A stretch of DNA of 10,526 bases from Candidatus Omnitrophica bacterium CG1_02_40_15 (GCA_001871815.1 MNVP01000058.1:1-10526), one strand, 5' to 3'; shown: positions 1 through 5,399, counted from the stretch's first letter. The notes: generated by a model from the sequence alone, not told the origin. A program made the numbers and translations.

Positions 1-113
1 AGCGCTTCACAAAAGGCATCATATGCCCGCACAGGGTCATCTTTAGTTACATAATCTTCGATTGCTTGCGGGAAGAGTTCTATCTGTTCACGGTTACCGT
101 AGCGATATGCCAT
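1..113 (-). CDS. IS1182-family transposase, N-terminal fragment (runs off the left edge)
   Basis: Reading the minus strand from the ATG at 113 gives MAYRYGNREQIELFPQ, followed by a stretch with DDPVRAYDAF, and the frame is open to the window edge (37 codons seen). This opening is the characteristic N-terminus of IS1182-type DDE transposases, which cut and paste their own insertion sequence. A good Shine-Dalgarno (TGAAAGGAGA on the minus strand, 121-130) and an extended -10 element lie upstream, so this is the intact 5' end of the gene rather than a remnant. Whether the rest of the gene is intact cannot be seen. The family call rests on recalled similarity of the first 37 residues; the catalytic DDE residues lie outside the window. 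Confidence 0.85.
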   Translation of the reverse strand, partial: MAYRYGNREQIELFPQAIEDYVTKDDPVRAYDAFCEA

Positions 114-144
114 AATAAAGTCTCCTTTCAGTATTTACACATTT

Positions 145-153
145 ATTATAGCA
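145..153 (-). promoter_or_regulatory. Extended -10 promoter of the transposase gene
   Basis: On the minus strand the bases read TGCTATAAT, a TG-N extended -10 with a perfect TATAAT hexamer. It lies about 30 nt before the transposase ATG, with an SD (GGAGA) in between. The hexamer 17 nt upstream (TATCAA) is a poor -35, which is compatible with an extended -10 promoter. Inferred from sequence only. Confidence 0.5.
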
Positions 154-270
154 TATCCGACGATAAATTGATATAATATCGAGTAACATTTTGTATAATT
201 ATTTATGAGAGCACCGCATTAATTACGACACAGTCTGAATGTCAAAAGTGTCAACTTGGGCAGGTAGAAT

Positions 271-1038
271 ATGACATTTGTGCTAATTTTTATATTTGGT
301 TTAATTATCGGCAGTTTCTTAAATGTATGTATATACAGGACCCCGCGCAATGAATCTGTTGCATATCCTGGTTCAAGGTGCACTTCATGTAAAAAGCCTA
401 TACCATGGTATGACAACATACCTTTATTGAGTTATCTTATGCTGAGAGGCAGATGCAGGGTTTGCCATGAAAAGATATCCTTTCGTTATTTTGCAGTAGA
501 GCTTATAAGCGCAGTATCCTTTCTTATTCTATATATGAATTTTGGGCTCAATTATATATTCTGGATATACAGTTTATTGACGTTCAGCCTTATCGTAGTT
601 ACTTTTATTGATCTGGAGTTTCAGATAATACCGGATAGAATTAGCCTTGTGGGAATATTTGTAGGGATTGTTTTGAGCGTAAGTTTTCCAGGGCTTCAAA
701 ACGCTTTTACCTGGAAGAAAGCTTTTTTAAATTCTATAATAGGGGCTTTGGCAGGAGGCGGGCTGATATATCTTACAGGAGTCTTAGGCCAGCTTGCGTT
801 TAAAAAGGAAAGTATGGGCGGAGGCGATGTAAAACTCATGGCAATGCTTGGAGCGTTTTTAGGCTGGAAGATAGCGGCGCTTATTTTCTTTTTAGCGCCT
901 TTTTTTGGCGCGCCTATAGGTATTTATATGAAATTTGTAAAAAAAGAAGATATAATACCTTATGGCCCGTATATCTCTTTAGCCAGTTTTGTGGCTATGG
1001 TTTGGGGCCACAAAATCTTAAGCCTATTCTTGCTCTAA
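271..1038 (+). CDS. pilD: Prepilin leader peptidase / N-methyltransferase (A24 family)
   Basis: This inner-membrane aspartyl protease cleaves the leader of type IV pilin-like and type II secretion pseudopilin precursors, and usually N-methylates the new N-terminus. The 255-residue protein has the full family layout. The N-terminal domain opens with GLIIGSFLNVCIYR (10-23) and carries two zinc-binding CxxC pairs (C37/C40 and C62/C65) needed for the methyltransferase half. The catalytic aspartates are D114 in FIDLEFQIIPD and D186 in GGGDVKLM. PYGPYI near 230 matches the conserved C-terminal motif, and several hydrophobic helices fit a polytopic membrane protein. Length is typical (about 250-290). 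The start at 271 gives the expected N-terminus, but only a weak AGG (262-264) precedes it. An insertion sequence lies just upstream. No pilin or secretion gene is visible nearby, so its substrates are unknown. Confidence 0.95.
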   Translation: MTFVLIFIFGLIIGSFLNVCIYRTPRNESVAYPGSRCTSCKKPIPWYDNIPLLSYLMLRGRCRVCHEKISFRYFAVELISAVSFLILYMNFGLNYIFWIYSLLTFSLIVVTFIDLEFQIIPDRISLVGIFVGIVLSVSFPGLQNAFTWKKAFLNSIIGALAGGGLIYLTGVLGQLAFKKESMGGGDVKLMAMLGAFLGWKIAALIFFLAPFFGAPIGIYMKFVKKEDIIPYGPYISLASFVAMVWGHKILSLFLL

Positions 1039-1078
1039 ACAACTTGACATTTCAACATTGTTGATTTGTCAAGTTGTT
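1038..1078. repeat. Strong 41-nt hairpin between pilD and aroC
   Basis: The arms AACAACTTGACA (1038-1049) and TGTCAAGTTGTT (1067-1078) are perfect 12-bp complements. After a TT/TT internal mismatch, TCAAC (1052-1056) pairs with GTTGA (1060-1064) around a 3-nt loop. The hairpin begins on the last base of the pilD stop codon and ends 20 nt before the aroC SD. No T-run follows it on the plus strand, so it is not a textbook intrinsic terminator. It may be an mRNA stabiliser or processing site, a protein-binding palindrome, or a dispersed repeat. Confidence 0.7.
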
Positions 1079-1108
1079 GAGCGTGGAGATGTGGTGAAAG
1101 GGGGAAAA

Positions 1109-2152
1109 ATGTTAAGATTTTTGACTGCAGGCGAATCGCACGGAGAGGCTCTTATTGGGATATTAGAAGGCATGCCTTCCGGCCTTACGATAGATATTAG
1201 CGATATAAATAAGGATCTTAAAAGAAGGCAGGAAGGCTATGGCAGGGGCCAAAGGATGCAGATAGAGCACGACAGCGCTAAGATACTTTCAGGCATAATG
1301 AAAGGCGCAACAATAGGAAGCCCTATAGCTATTCTTATTGAAAACAAGGATTTTAGCATAGATAAATTGTCAGCTGTTAAAAACCCAAGGCCTGGCCATG
1401 CAGATTTAGCAGGGATTCTTAAGTATGGATTTAAAGATGCAAGGTGCGTGCTTGAAAGGGCCTCTGCAAGAGAAACAGCCGTAAGGGTAGGCATTGGCGC
1501 TATATGCAAAATTTTATTAGCCGAGTTTGATATAAAGATTCTGAGCAGGGTTCTAATGATAGGCGGAGCTAAAACAGAGAAACTAATGAAAGATAAAATA
1601 GATGAAGCCAAAAAATCAAAAGATACTTTAGGAGGAGTATTTGAAGTGATAGTAAAAGGGGTGCCGCCTGGCTTGGGAAGCTGCATGCATTGCGACAGAA
1701 GATTAGATGCGAGTCTTGCAGAAAGGATTATGTCTATACCCGCTATTAAAGCAGTTGAGATAGGCAATGCCATAGAATGCGCTGGAAAACAAGGTTCAAA
1801 GGTGCATGACGAGATTTTTTATTCCAAGGAAAAAGGCATCTACAGGAAAACCAATAATGCCGGAGGTATAGAAGGCGGCATGTCAAATGGCGAAGATATA
1901 GTGGTTCGCGGTTACATGAAGCCTATAAGCACATTAATAGATGGCCTTAATACCATAGATATTGATACAAAAAAACAGGTAAAGGCTTCCACGGAGAGGT
2001 CTGATGTGTGCGCTGTTTCTGCTGCAGGAGTAGTGGGGGAGGCGGTGCTGGCTTTTGTTATTGCTAAGGCGTTTCTGGAAAAATTCGGTGGAGACAGTAT
2101 CACAGAGGTAAAAAGAAATTATAAAGGTTATATAGTTGGATTAAAAATGTAA
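1109..2152 (+). CDS. aroC: Chorismate synthase
   Basis: Catalyses the last shikimate-pathway step, converting 5-enolpyruvylshikimate-3-phosphate to chorismate with reduced FMN, in the cytoplasm. From the ATG at 1109 the protein is 347 residues, slightly short but within the family range. Visible signatures are GESHG (8-12), the block from RRQ at 39 to LSG at 62 with GYGRG, RPGHADL (94-100), RASARETAVRVG (117-128), NNAGGIEGG (249-257), KPISTL (271-276) and RSDVCAV (297-303). H11 and H98 sit where the two catalytic histidines are expected. I chose 1109 because AAAGGGGG (1097-1104) is a good SD and MLRFLTAGESHG is the normal N-terminus. An in-frame ATG at 1058 would start inside the hairpin loop and add 17 unconserved residues. 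The 3' end overlaps the convergent minus-strand gene by 12 nt, leaving no room for a terminator between them. Confidence 0.97.
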   Translation: MLRFLTAGESHGEALIGILEGMPSGLTIDISDINKDLKRRQEGYGRGQRMQIEHDSAKILSGIMKGATIGSPIAILIENKDFSIDKLSAVKNPRPGHADLAGILKYGFKDARCVLERASARETAVRVGIGAICKILLAEFDIKILSRVLMIGGAKTEKLMKDKIDEAKKSKDTLGGVFEVIVKGVPPGLGSCMHCDRRLDASLAERIMSIPAIKAVEIGNAIECAGKQGSKVHDEIFYSKEKGIYRKTNNAGGIEGGMSNGEDIVVRGYMKPISTLIDGLNTIDIDTKKQVKASTERSDVCAVSAAGVVGEAVLAFVIAKAFLEKFGGDSITEVKRNYKGYIVGLKM

Positions 2153-2731
2153 AGCAAGAAAAGAAATAGCGTAATCTGAGTCGAAGGCATGGATCCTGTC
2201 AGTGTGGCGCCAGCCAATTCCTAAATCCAAATTTTTATTGACCTCGTAAGGTATTTCTATATGCACTTCATTAAGCCCTGCAGAGCCTTTCTCCAGATTG
2301 TATGAATATTCGTTCCAGATTCTGAATGAAAGTTTTTTAGATAGAGGAAACATAAACCCTAATTTTGTGGTTGCCTCTATAGACATATTACCAGGATCAA
2401 ATGTCATGTAATTAAGGATCTGGCCGGAAATAAAATGAACAGATTCGCCGCAATAGACATATTTTAAAAAAAGCTTTTCAGCTTCTACGCCTGATGTTAT
2501 TTTTTCCCATCTAGATGTTCCGAAATGCCACTGGCATTCTCCAAAAAGAGAAGTTTTTATATCGTATCTGGTGATATTCTTCGAAGCAGAAAAACGATTC
2601 AGATAGATAGAGTTATCCCTATTTCTTATATCTAACAGGAAACTATTTTTCTCTTTAATATCAATGCTGTAGGCAGGATTTAATAAAGTTAATTGAATAG
2701 CTAATAATATTATACCTGGCAGTATTTTCAT
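2141..2731 (-). CDS. Small putative outer-membrane beta-barrel protein, function unknown
   Basis: I do not recognise the family. From the ATG at 2731 the product is 196 residues. It begins with a clear signal peptide: MK, a hydrophobic core (ILPGIILLAIQLTLL), then a likely signal peptidase cut after PAYS near residue 22. The mature part is rich in alternating polar/aromatic strands (for example LSFRIWNEYSY and LDLGIGWRHT) and ends in Phe (ALHF), as is typical of BAM-assembled barrels. That suggests a small barrel of perhaps 8 strands; this is inference. The frame stays open upstream to an ATG at 2875, but those 48 extra codons run into a dispersed repeat and would bury the signal peptide. A promoter with its -10 box 10 nt before 2731 supports the shorter form. 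There is no SD. It lies between aroC and aroK on the opposite strand with no functional link I can see. Confidence 0.65.
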   Translation of the reverse strand: MKILPGIILLAIQLTLLNPAYSIDIKEKNSFLLDIRNRDNSIYLNRFSASKNITRYDIKTSLFGECQWHFGTSRWEKITSGVEAEKLFLKYVYCGESVHFISGQILNYMTFDPGNMSIEATTKLGFMFPLSKKLSFRIWNEYSYNLEKGSAGLNEVHIEIPYEVNKNLDLGIGWRHTDRIHAFDSDYAISFLALHF

Positions 2732-2741
2732 TTGGAAAAGG

Positions 2742-2769
2742 AGTATAGCATATAACCCAGCAAATACAA
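2742..2769 (-). promoter_or_regulatory. Promoter of the outer-membrane protein gene, near-leaderless
   Basis: On the minus strand, TTGTAT (2764-2769), a 16-nt spacer and TATACT (2742-2747) form a sigma70-like promoter, with TGC just before the -10 making it an extended -10. Only 10 nt separate the -10 hexamer from the ATG at 2731. The expected transcript would therefore begin within a few bases of the start codon and lack an SD, as at dprA. Confidence 0.5.
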
Positions 2770-2842
2770 GGGATTTGACTATTATAGGGTTATCTGTTAT
2801 ATTAAATTTCAGTAATAGTTCAGCCATTAGAAAGACTATTAT

Positions 2843-2893
2843 AATATTCTTCGAGCGGACACAGCGGCTATCCATGCAAGCTTAGTCGAGAAG
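2843..2893 (+). repeat. Dispersed palindrome-ended element, copy 1 (C-type)
   Basis: Begins AATATTCTTCGAGCGG (2843-2858) and ends AGTCGAGAAG (2884-2893). The 46-nt core (2847-2892) matches copy 2 (opposite strand) at 33 of 46 positions without gaps by my count. CTTC at the left end can pair with GAAG at the right end. It lies upstream of the outer-membrane protein gene. The same end motifs recur in two copies near the right edge of the window. Confidence 0.7.
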
Positions 2894-2916
2894 TTCGGAA
2901 TAAGCTTTATAGCATG

Positions 2917-2967
2917 GTTCTCGACTGGGTTCTAATGTTTAGCCAATATGACCGCTCGAACAATATT
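2917..2967 (-). repeat. Dispersed palindrome-ended element, copy 2 (G-type)
   Basis: On the minus strand it begins AATATTGTTCGAGCGG and ends AGTCGAGAAC. It faces copy 1 with the AGTCGAGAA ends pointing toward each other, so copies 1 and 2 form a large interrupted palindrome (16 of 17 bases match in the outer arms, 2842-2858 against 2952-2968). GTTC at one end can pair with GAAC at the other. It lies directly upstream of aroK and supplies the in-frame but implausible upstream extension of that gene. Confidence 0.7.
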
Positions 2968-3000
2968 AGATTTTATAAGAACCGAACTGTTACAAATTTT

Positions 3001-3501
3001 ATGAATAATATAATCTTGGTTGGTTTTATGGGTACCGGTAAAAGCGTTGTGGGCAAAGAACTTGCAAAAAAACTCAATAGAGATTTTGTGGAATTAGACG
3101 ATATGATAGAAACGAGAGAAAAAATGCCTATTAAAGATATATTTGAGAAAAAAGGCGAGCCGTATTTCAGGCTAGCTGAAAAAGAGGTTGTTAAAAAAGC
3201 GAGTTCGCGTAAAAACATTGTTATTTCTGCAGGAGGCGGAGCTATTGTAGATGAAGAAAACTTCAGGGAGCTAAAAAATAGCGGCATTATAATTTGCCTC
3301 AAAGCATCCCCGGAAACTATTCTCAAAAGAACAAAAGGCCTTAAAACCCGCCCGCTTCTAAATGTTCAGGATCCTAAGAAACAGATAGAAGAGCTTCTTA
3401 AAAAAAGAAAACCTTATTACGACAAGGCGGATTTCAGCATAGAGACCGATAATTTAAGAGTAGAGCAGGTAGTTGAAGAAATATTAAAGTCATTTACCTA
3501 A
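3001..3501 (+). CDS. aroK: Shikimate kinase
   Basis: Phosphorylates shikimate to shikimate-3-phosphate with ATP, two steps before chorismate synthase (aroC, nearby). From the ATG at 3001 it has 166 residues, normal for AroK. The Walker A P-loop is GFMGTGKS (8-15). The FVELDDMIE segment (29-37) corresponds to the family's F-x-D-x-D substrate-binding stretch, with Glu in place of the first Asp. R57 in PYFR, GGG at 78-80, R117 in the LID segment (KTRPLL) and R136 in KRKPYY match known shikimate/ATP ligands. I chose 3001 because MNNIILVGFMGTGKS is the usual N-terminus. The frame is open to an ATG at 2914, but those 29 codons lie largely in the repeat element. No SD precedes 3001, so translation may start on a short or leaderless mRNA. 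Confidence 0.95.
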   Translation: MNNIILVGFMGTGKSVVGKELAKKLNRDFVELDDMIETREKMPIKDIFEKKGEPYFRLAEKEVVKKASSRKNIVISAGGGAIVDEENFRELKNSGIIICLKASPETILKRTKGLKTRPLLNVQDPKKQIEELLKKRKPYYDKADFSIETDNLRVEQVVEEILKSFT

Positions 3502-3610
3502 TGCGCTAATTTTTCCCCTCTATATCTTGGATAGCCCCTGTTTACAACCTATTCTAATCTGGTTAGAGTTGTCAGATTAATTCCGCAGATTTTTTAAAAA
3601 TATAAAATTC

Positions 3611-3640
3611 TTGAAAGAATTTTGCCTCCAGATGTATCAT
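3611..3640 (+). promoter_or_regulatory. Possible promoter of the ORF6N gene
   Basis: TTGAAA (3611-3616), an 18-nt spacer and TATCAT (3635-3640) resemble a sigma70 promoter. Transcription would start near 3647, inside the left arm of the palindrome that follows. Weak evidence taken alone. Confidence 0.3.
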
Positions 3641-3641
3641 A

Positions 3642-3675
3642 TTTATAGGGAACGGTTTCAACCGTTCCCTATAAA
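3642..3675. repeat. Perfect 16-bp palindrome before the ORF6N gene
   Basis: TTTATAGGGAACGGTT (3642-3657) and AACCGTTCCCTATAAA (3660-3675) are exact complements around a 2-nt centre. The palindrome overlaps the predicted transcription start and ends directly at the SD of the ORF6N gene. It could be an operator for that DNA-binding protein, a 5' mRNA hairpin limiting its translation, or a REP-like dispersed repeat. Confidence 0.75.
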
Positions 3676-3687
3676 GAAGGGGTAGTT

Positions 3688-4212
3688 ATGGATAAAGAGC
3701 TGATTCCAGAAGAAACAATTGAGCAAAAGATTTTTATGATTAGAGGGCATAAGGTGATGCTGGATAAGTATTTAGCAGAACTTTATGGTGTAAAATCTAT
3801 CAGGCTCAGAGAGCAGGTAAAACGAAACGCCAGTCGTTTTCCAGAAGATTTTATGTTTCAGTTAGATGAAGAAGAAACAAAGTTCATGGTATCGCAAAAT
3901 GCGATACCATCATGGAAACATTTAGGAGGATATCTACCTTATGTATTCACAGAACAAGGAGTTGCAATGCTTTCTACCGTTTTAAATAGCGAAAGGGCTA
4001 TTCAGGTTAACATTGCTATAATGAGGGCTTTTGTTAAATTAAGGCAGATCCTTTCTTTGAATAAGGAACTCGCATATAAGCTTAATGAACTTGAAAGAAA
4101 GATAGAAAAACATGATGCAGATATTCAAGCAATCTTTGAGGCGATTCGCCAGCTTATGGCTCCCTCTCCTGTAAAACCAAAGCCGCAGATAGGATTTAAG
4201 CCTGATAGATAG
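3688..4212 (+). CDS. ORF6N-domain DNA-binding protein
   Basis: A 174-residue protein with an N-terminal ORF6N domain, about residues 12-120. Recognisable pieces are EQKIFMIRGHKVMLDKYLAELYGV (12-35), FPEDFMFQLDEEE, GGYLPYVFTEQGVAML and NIAIMRAFVKLR. The domain is known from phage proteins (including KilA-N/Bro-type regulators) and from many scattered bacterial homologues, and is inferred to bind DNA. Residues about 125-158 are heptad-like (ELAYKLNELERKIEKHDADI) and probably form a coiled coil for oligomerisation. The Pro/Lys-rich tail looks disordered. The ATG at 3688 follows GAAGGGG (3676-3682), a good SD. The gene stands alone between housekeeping genes and is bracketed by strong palindromes, which suggests an acquired accessory gene. 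Its biological role is not known. Confidence 0.85.
   Translation: MDKELIPEETIEQKIFMIRGHKVMLDKYLAELYGVKSIRLREQVKRNASRFPEDFMFQLDEEETKFMVSQNAIPSWKHLGGYLPYVFTEQGVAMLSTVLNSERAIQVNIAIMRAFVKLRQILSLNKELAYKLNELERKIEKHDADIQAIFEAIRQLMAPSPVKPKPQIGFKPDR
3886..3910. repeat. Perfect 11-bp palindrome inside the ORF6N reading frame
   Basis: ATGGTATCGCA (3886-3896) and TGCGATACCAT (3900-3910) are exact complements around AAA. It encodes the segment MVSQNAIPS in the middle of the ORF6N domain. It may be a folded mRNA element, a binding site for the protein itself, or a repeat that entered the coding region in frame. Confidence 0.65.
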
Positions 4213-4218
4213 GCCGGA

Positions 4219-4257
4219 TAACTTTACAAATGGTGCCTGGCACGAATTGTAAAGTTA
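4219..4257. repeat. REP-like double palindrome after the ORF6N gene
   Basis: TAACTTTACAA (4219-4229) and TTGTAAAGTTA (4247-4257) are a perfect 11-bp inverted repeat. Nested at its centre is GTGCCTGGCAC (4233-4243), itself a palindrome. A GGTGCCTGGCAC core resembles dispersed palindromes I recall from genomes carrying REP-associated tyrosine transposases, but no such transposase is in this window. No T-run follows, so a classical terminator is unlikely. Confidence 0.65.
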
Positions 4258-4269
4258 AGCAGCTGAAAT

Positions 4270-4298
4270 TTGACTATTTAGCAGGTATCTGTTATAGT
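4270..4298 (+). promoter_or_regulatory. Sigma70-type promoter of the dprA operon, near-leaderless
   Basis: TTGACT (4270-4275), exactly 17 nt, then TATAGT (4293-4298) is a strong match to a housekeeping promoter. The dprA ATG follows the -10 box by only 10 nt and no SD is present, so the transcript should start 0-4 nt before the start codon. It probably drives at least dprA-topA and possibly the run through the fumarase genes. Confidence 0.65.
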
Positions 4299-4308
4299 TT
4301 ATACTATT

Positions 4309-5385
4309 ATGAATGATATTGAGAGATTGATTATTCTTAATATGGTTGAGGATATAGGCAGCATCAGGACGCAGGCGCTTTTGAGGGAGTTTGGGTCACT
4401 GGAGAAAGTTTTTAAGGCAGGCGCTGATGATATTGCCGGGGTAAAGGAAATTGGGCCTATTATAGGAGCAAAGGTGCCGCAGGCAATTGAAGATATTGAT
4501 TTAAAAAAGGAGATGGATTTAATAAAGAAATATGGCGTAAAGGTTATTACTTTTTTAGATAAGGATTACCCTGAGAATCTGAAAAATATATATGATCCGC
4601 CTGTAGTTTTATACGTTAAAGGCAGTATCTTGCCGGGAGATAAGCTGGCCATTGCAATAGTTGGTTCGCGTTTAGCGTCTTTTTATGGACTTCAAACAGC
4701 TGAGAAATTAGGTTTTGAATTAGCTTCGCATGGTATTACAATAATTTCTGGCCTTGCAAGGGGTATTGATTCAAGCAGCCATAAGGGCGCGTTAAAGGCA
4801 AAGAAAAGAACAATCGCAGTTTTAGGTTCAGGCCTTGCTAATATTTATCCAGAGGAGCATAGAGAGTTAGCTCGAAAAATTTCTGAATCAGGAGCTGTCA
4901 TCAGCGAATTTCCGATGGCTACTATACCTGATAAAGGAAACTTTCCAAAGAGAAACAGGATAATAAGCGGACTTTCTTTAGGCGTTGTGTGTGTAGAGGC
5001 AGCTGAAAAAAGCGGAGCTCTTATTACATGTGATTGCGCTTTAGAGCAGGGCAGGGAAGTTTTTGCAGTGCCTGGAAAAGTGGATTCAATGACTTCAAAA
5101 GGCACTAATAGGCTTATAAAGCAAGGAGCGAAATTAGCGCAAGGGGTTGAGGATATACTTGAAGAGCTTAACATGGGCAACTTCGCAAGTTGCCAGGCAG
5201 AAGGTTCTGTATTGGACAAAGACGAAAGTTTAGTATATACTTTATTATCCAGCGATCCTAAATATATAGATGATATATGCCAGGAAAGCGGCATAGGGCT
5301 TAATAGAATCGCCGGGATATTATTAAACCTGGAAATAAAGAAATTTGCAAAACAGCTACCAGGTAAAAATTTTATTAAAATATAG
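4309..5385 (+). CDS. dprA: DNA-processing protein DprA (Smf)
   Basis: DprA binds incoming single-stranded DNA in the cytoplasm and loads RecA during natural transformation; many bacteria without proven competence also keep it. The 358-residue protein has an N-terminal helix-hairpin-helix/SAM-like part (1-60, with GVKEIGP), then the Rossmann-like core. The core shows VGSR (118-121), SGLARGID (147-154), GSGL (173-176), the signature FPKRNRIISGLS (212-223) and SGALIT...EQGREVFAVPG (235-256). Residues about 300-355 fit the C-terminal winged-helix domain. Length is typical. The ATG at 4309 has no SD but lies 10 nt after a good -10 box. The linker between core and winged helix (NMGNFASCQAEGS, 288-300) is encoded partly by a small palindrome. 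topA follows after 14 nt, a pairing common in bacteria. Confidence 0.96.
   Translation: MNDIERLIILNMVEDIGSIRTQALLREFGSLEKVFKAGADDIAGVKEIGPIIGAKVPQAIEDIDLKKEMDLIKKYGVKVITFLDKDYPENLKNIYDPPVVLYVKGSILPGDKLAIAIVGSRLASFYGLQTAEKLGFELASHGITIISGLARGIDSSSHKGALKAKKRTIAVLGSGLANIYPEEHRELARKISESGAVISEFPMATIPDKGNFPKRNRIISGLSLGVVCVEAAEKSGALITCDCALEQGREVFAVPGKVDSMTSKGTNRLIKQGAKLAQGVEDILEELNMGNFASCQAEGSVLDKDESLVYTLLSSDPKYIDDICQESGIGLNRIAGILLNLEIKKFAKQLPGKNFIKI
5176..5194. repeat. Short perfect palindrome in the DprA interdomain linker
   Basis: GGCAACTT (5176-5183) and AAGTTGCC (5187-5194) pair exactly around CGC. It encodes the variable linker between the Rossmann core and the winged-helix domain, where an in-frame insertion would be tolerated. 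Confidence 0.55.
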
Positions 5386-5399
5386 AATGGAGAATTGAA

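Larger units (their letters stand above)
1..153 (-). mobile_element. Left-edge insertion sequence (IS1182-like), one end only
   Basis: The transposase start with its own ribosome site and promoter marks the end of an insertion sequence lying mainly outside the window. The element must extend at least to the -10 box at 145-153, and its terminal inverted repeat should lie somewhere in about 154-260. I cannot place the IS boundary without the other end for comparison. The pilD reading frame begins at 271, so the insertion lies just upstream of it. Confidence 0.55.
3502..3687. other. 186-nt intergenic region rich in inverted repeats
   Basis: No gene is visible between aroK and the ORF6N gene. 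The stretch holds a 7-bp inverted repeat, TAATCTG (3555-3561) with CAGATTA (3573-3579), followed by GCAGATTTTTT. It also has an AT-rich 9-bp palindrome, AAAATTCTT/AAGAATTTT (3604-3612 and 3615-3623), and the strong palindrome at 3642-3675. The first hairpin with the nearby T-run could end aroK transcription, but the fit is poor. Confidence 0.5.

Noticed and set aside
1058..1108. Earlier aroC start at 1058
   Set aside because: It lies in the loop of the 1038-1078 hairpin, has no SD and adds 17 unconserved residues. The ATG at 1109 has a strong SD and the family's normal N-terminus.
1237..1773. Long minus-strand open frame inside aroC
   Set aside because: Antisense shadow of a clearly conserved gene; the translation has no recognisable domain. 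The same holds for the antisense frames in aroK, dprA, topA, xerC, queE and fumarase alpha.
2732..2875. 48-codon N-terminal extension of the minus-strand outer-membrane gene
   Set aside because: It runs into repeat copy 1, has no SD, would bury the signal peptide and would place the predicted promoter inside the coding region.
2843..2967. CRISPR array or integron attC site
   Set aside because: Only two inverted copies with unequal interiors, no regular direct repeats and spacers, and no attC consensus core sites.
2914..3000. Upstream extension of aroK from the ATG at 2914
   Set aside because: It is translated largely from repeat copy 2; shikimate kinases start a few residues before the P-loop, as the ATG at 3001 gives.
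4219..4257. Intrinsic terminator after the ORF6N gene
   Set aside because: Strong stem but no T-run on either side.
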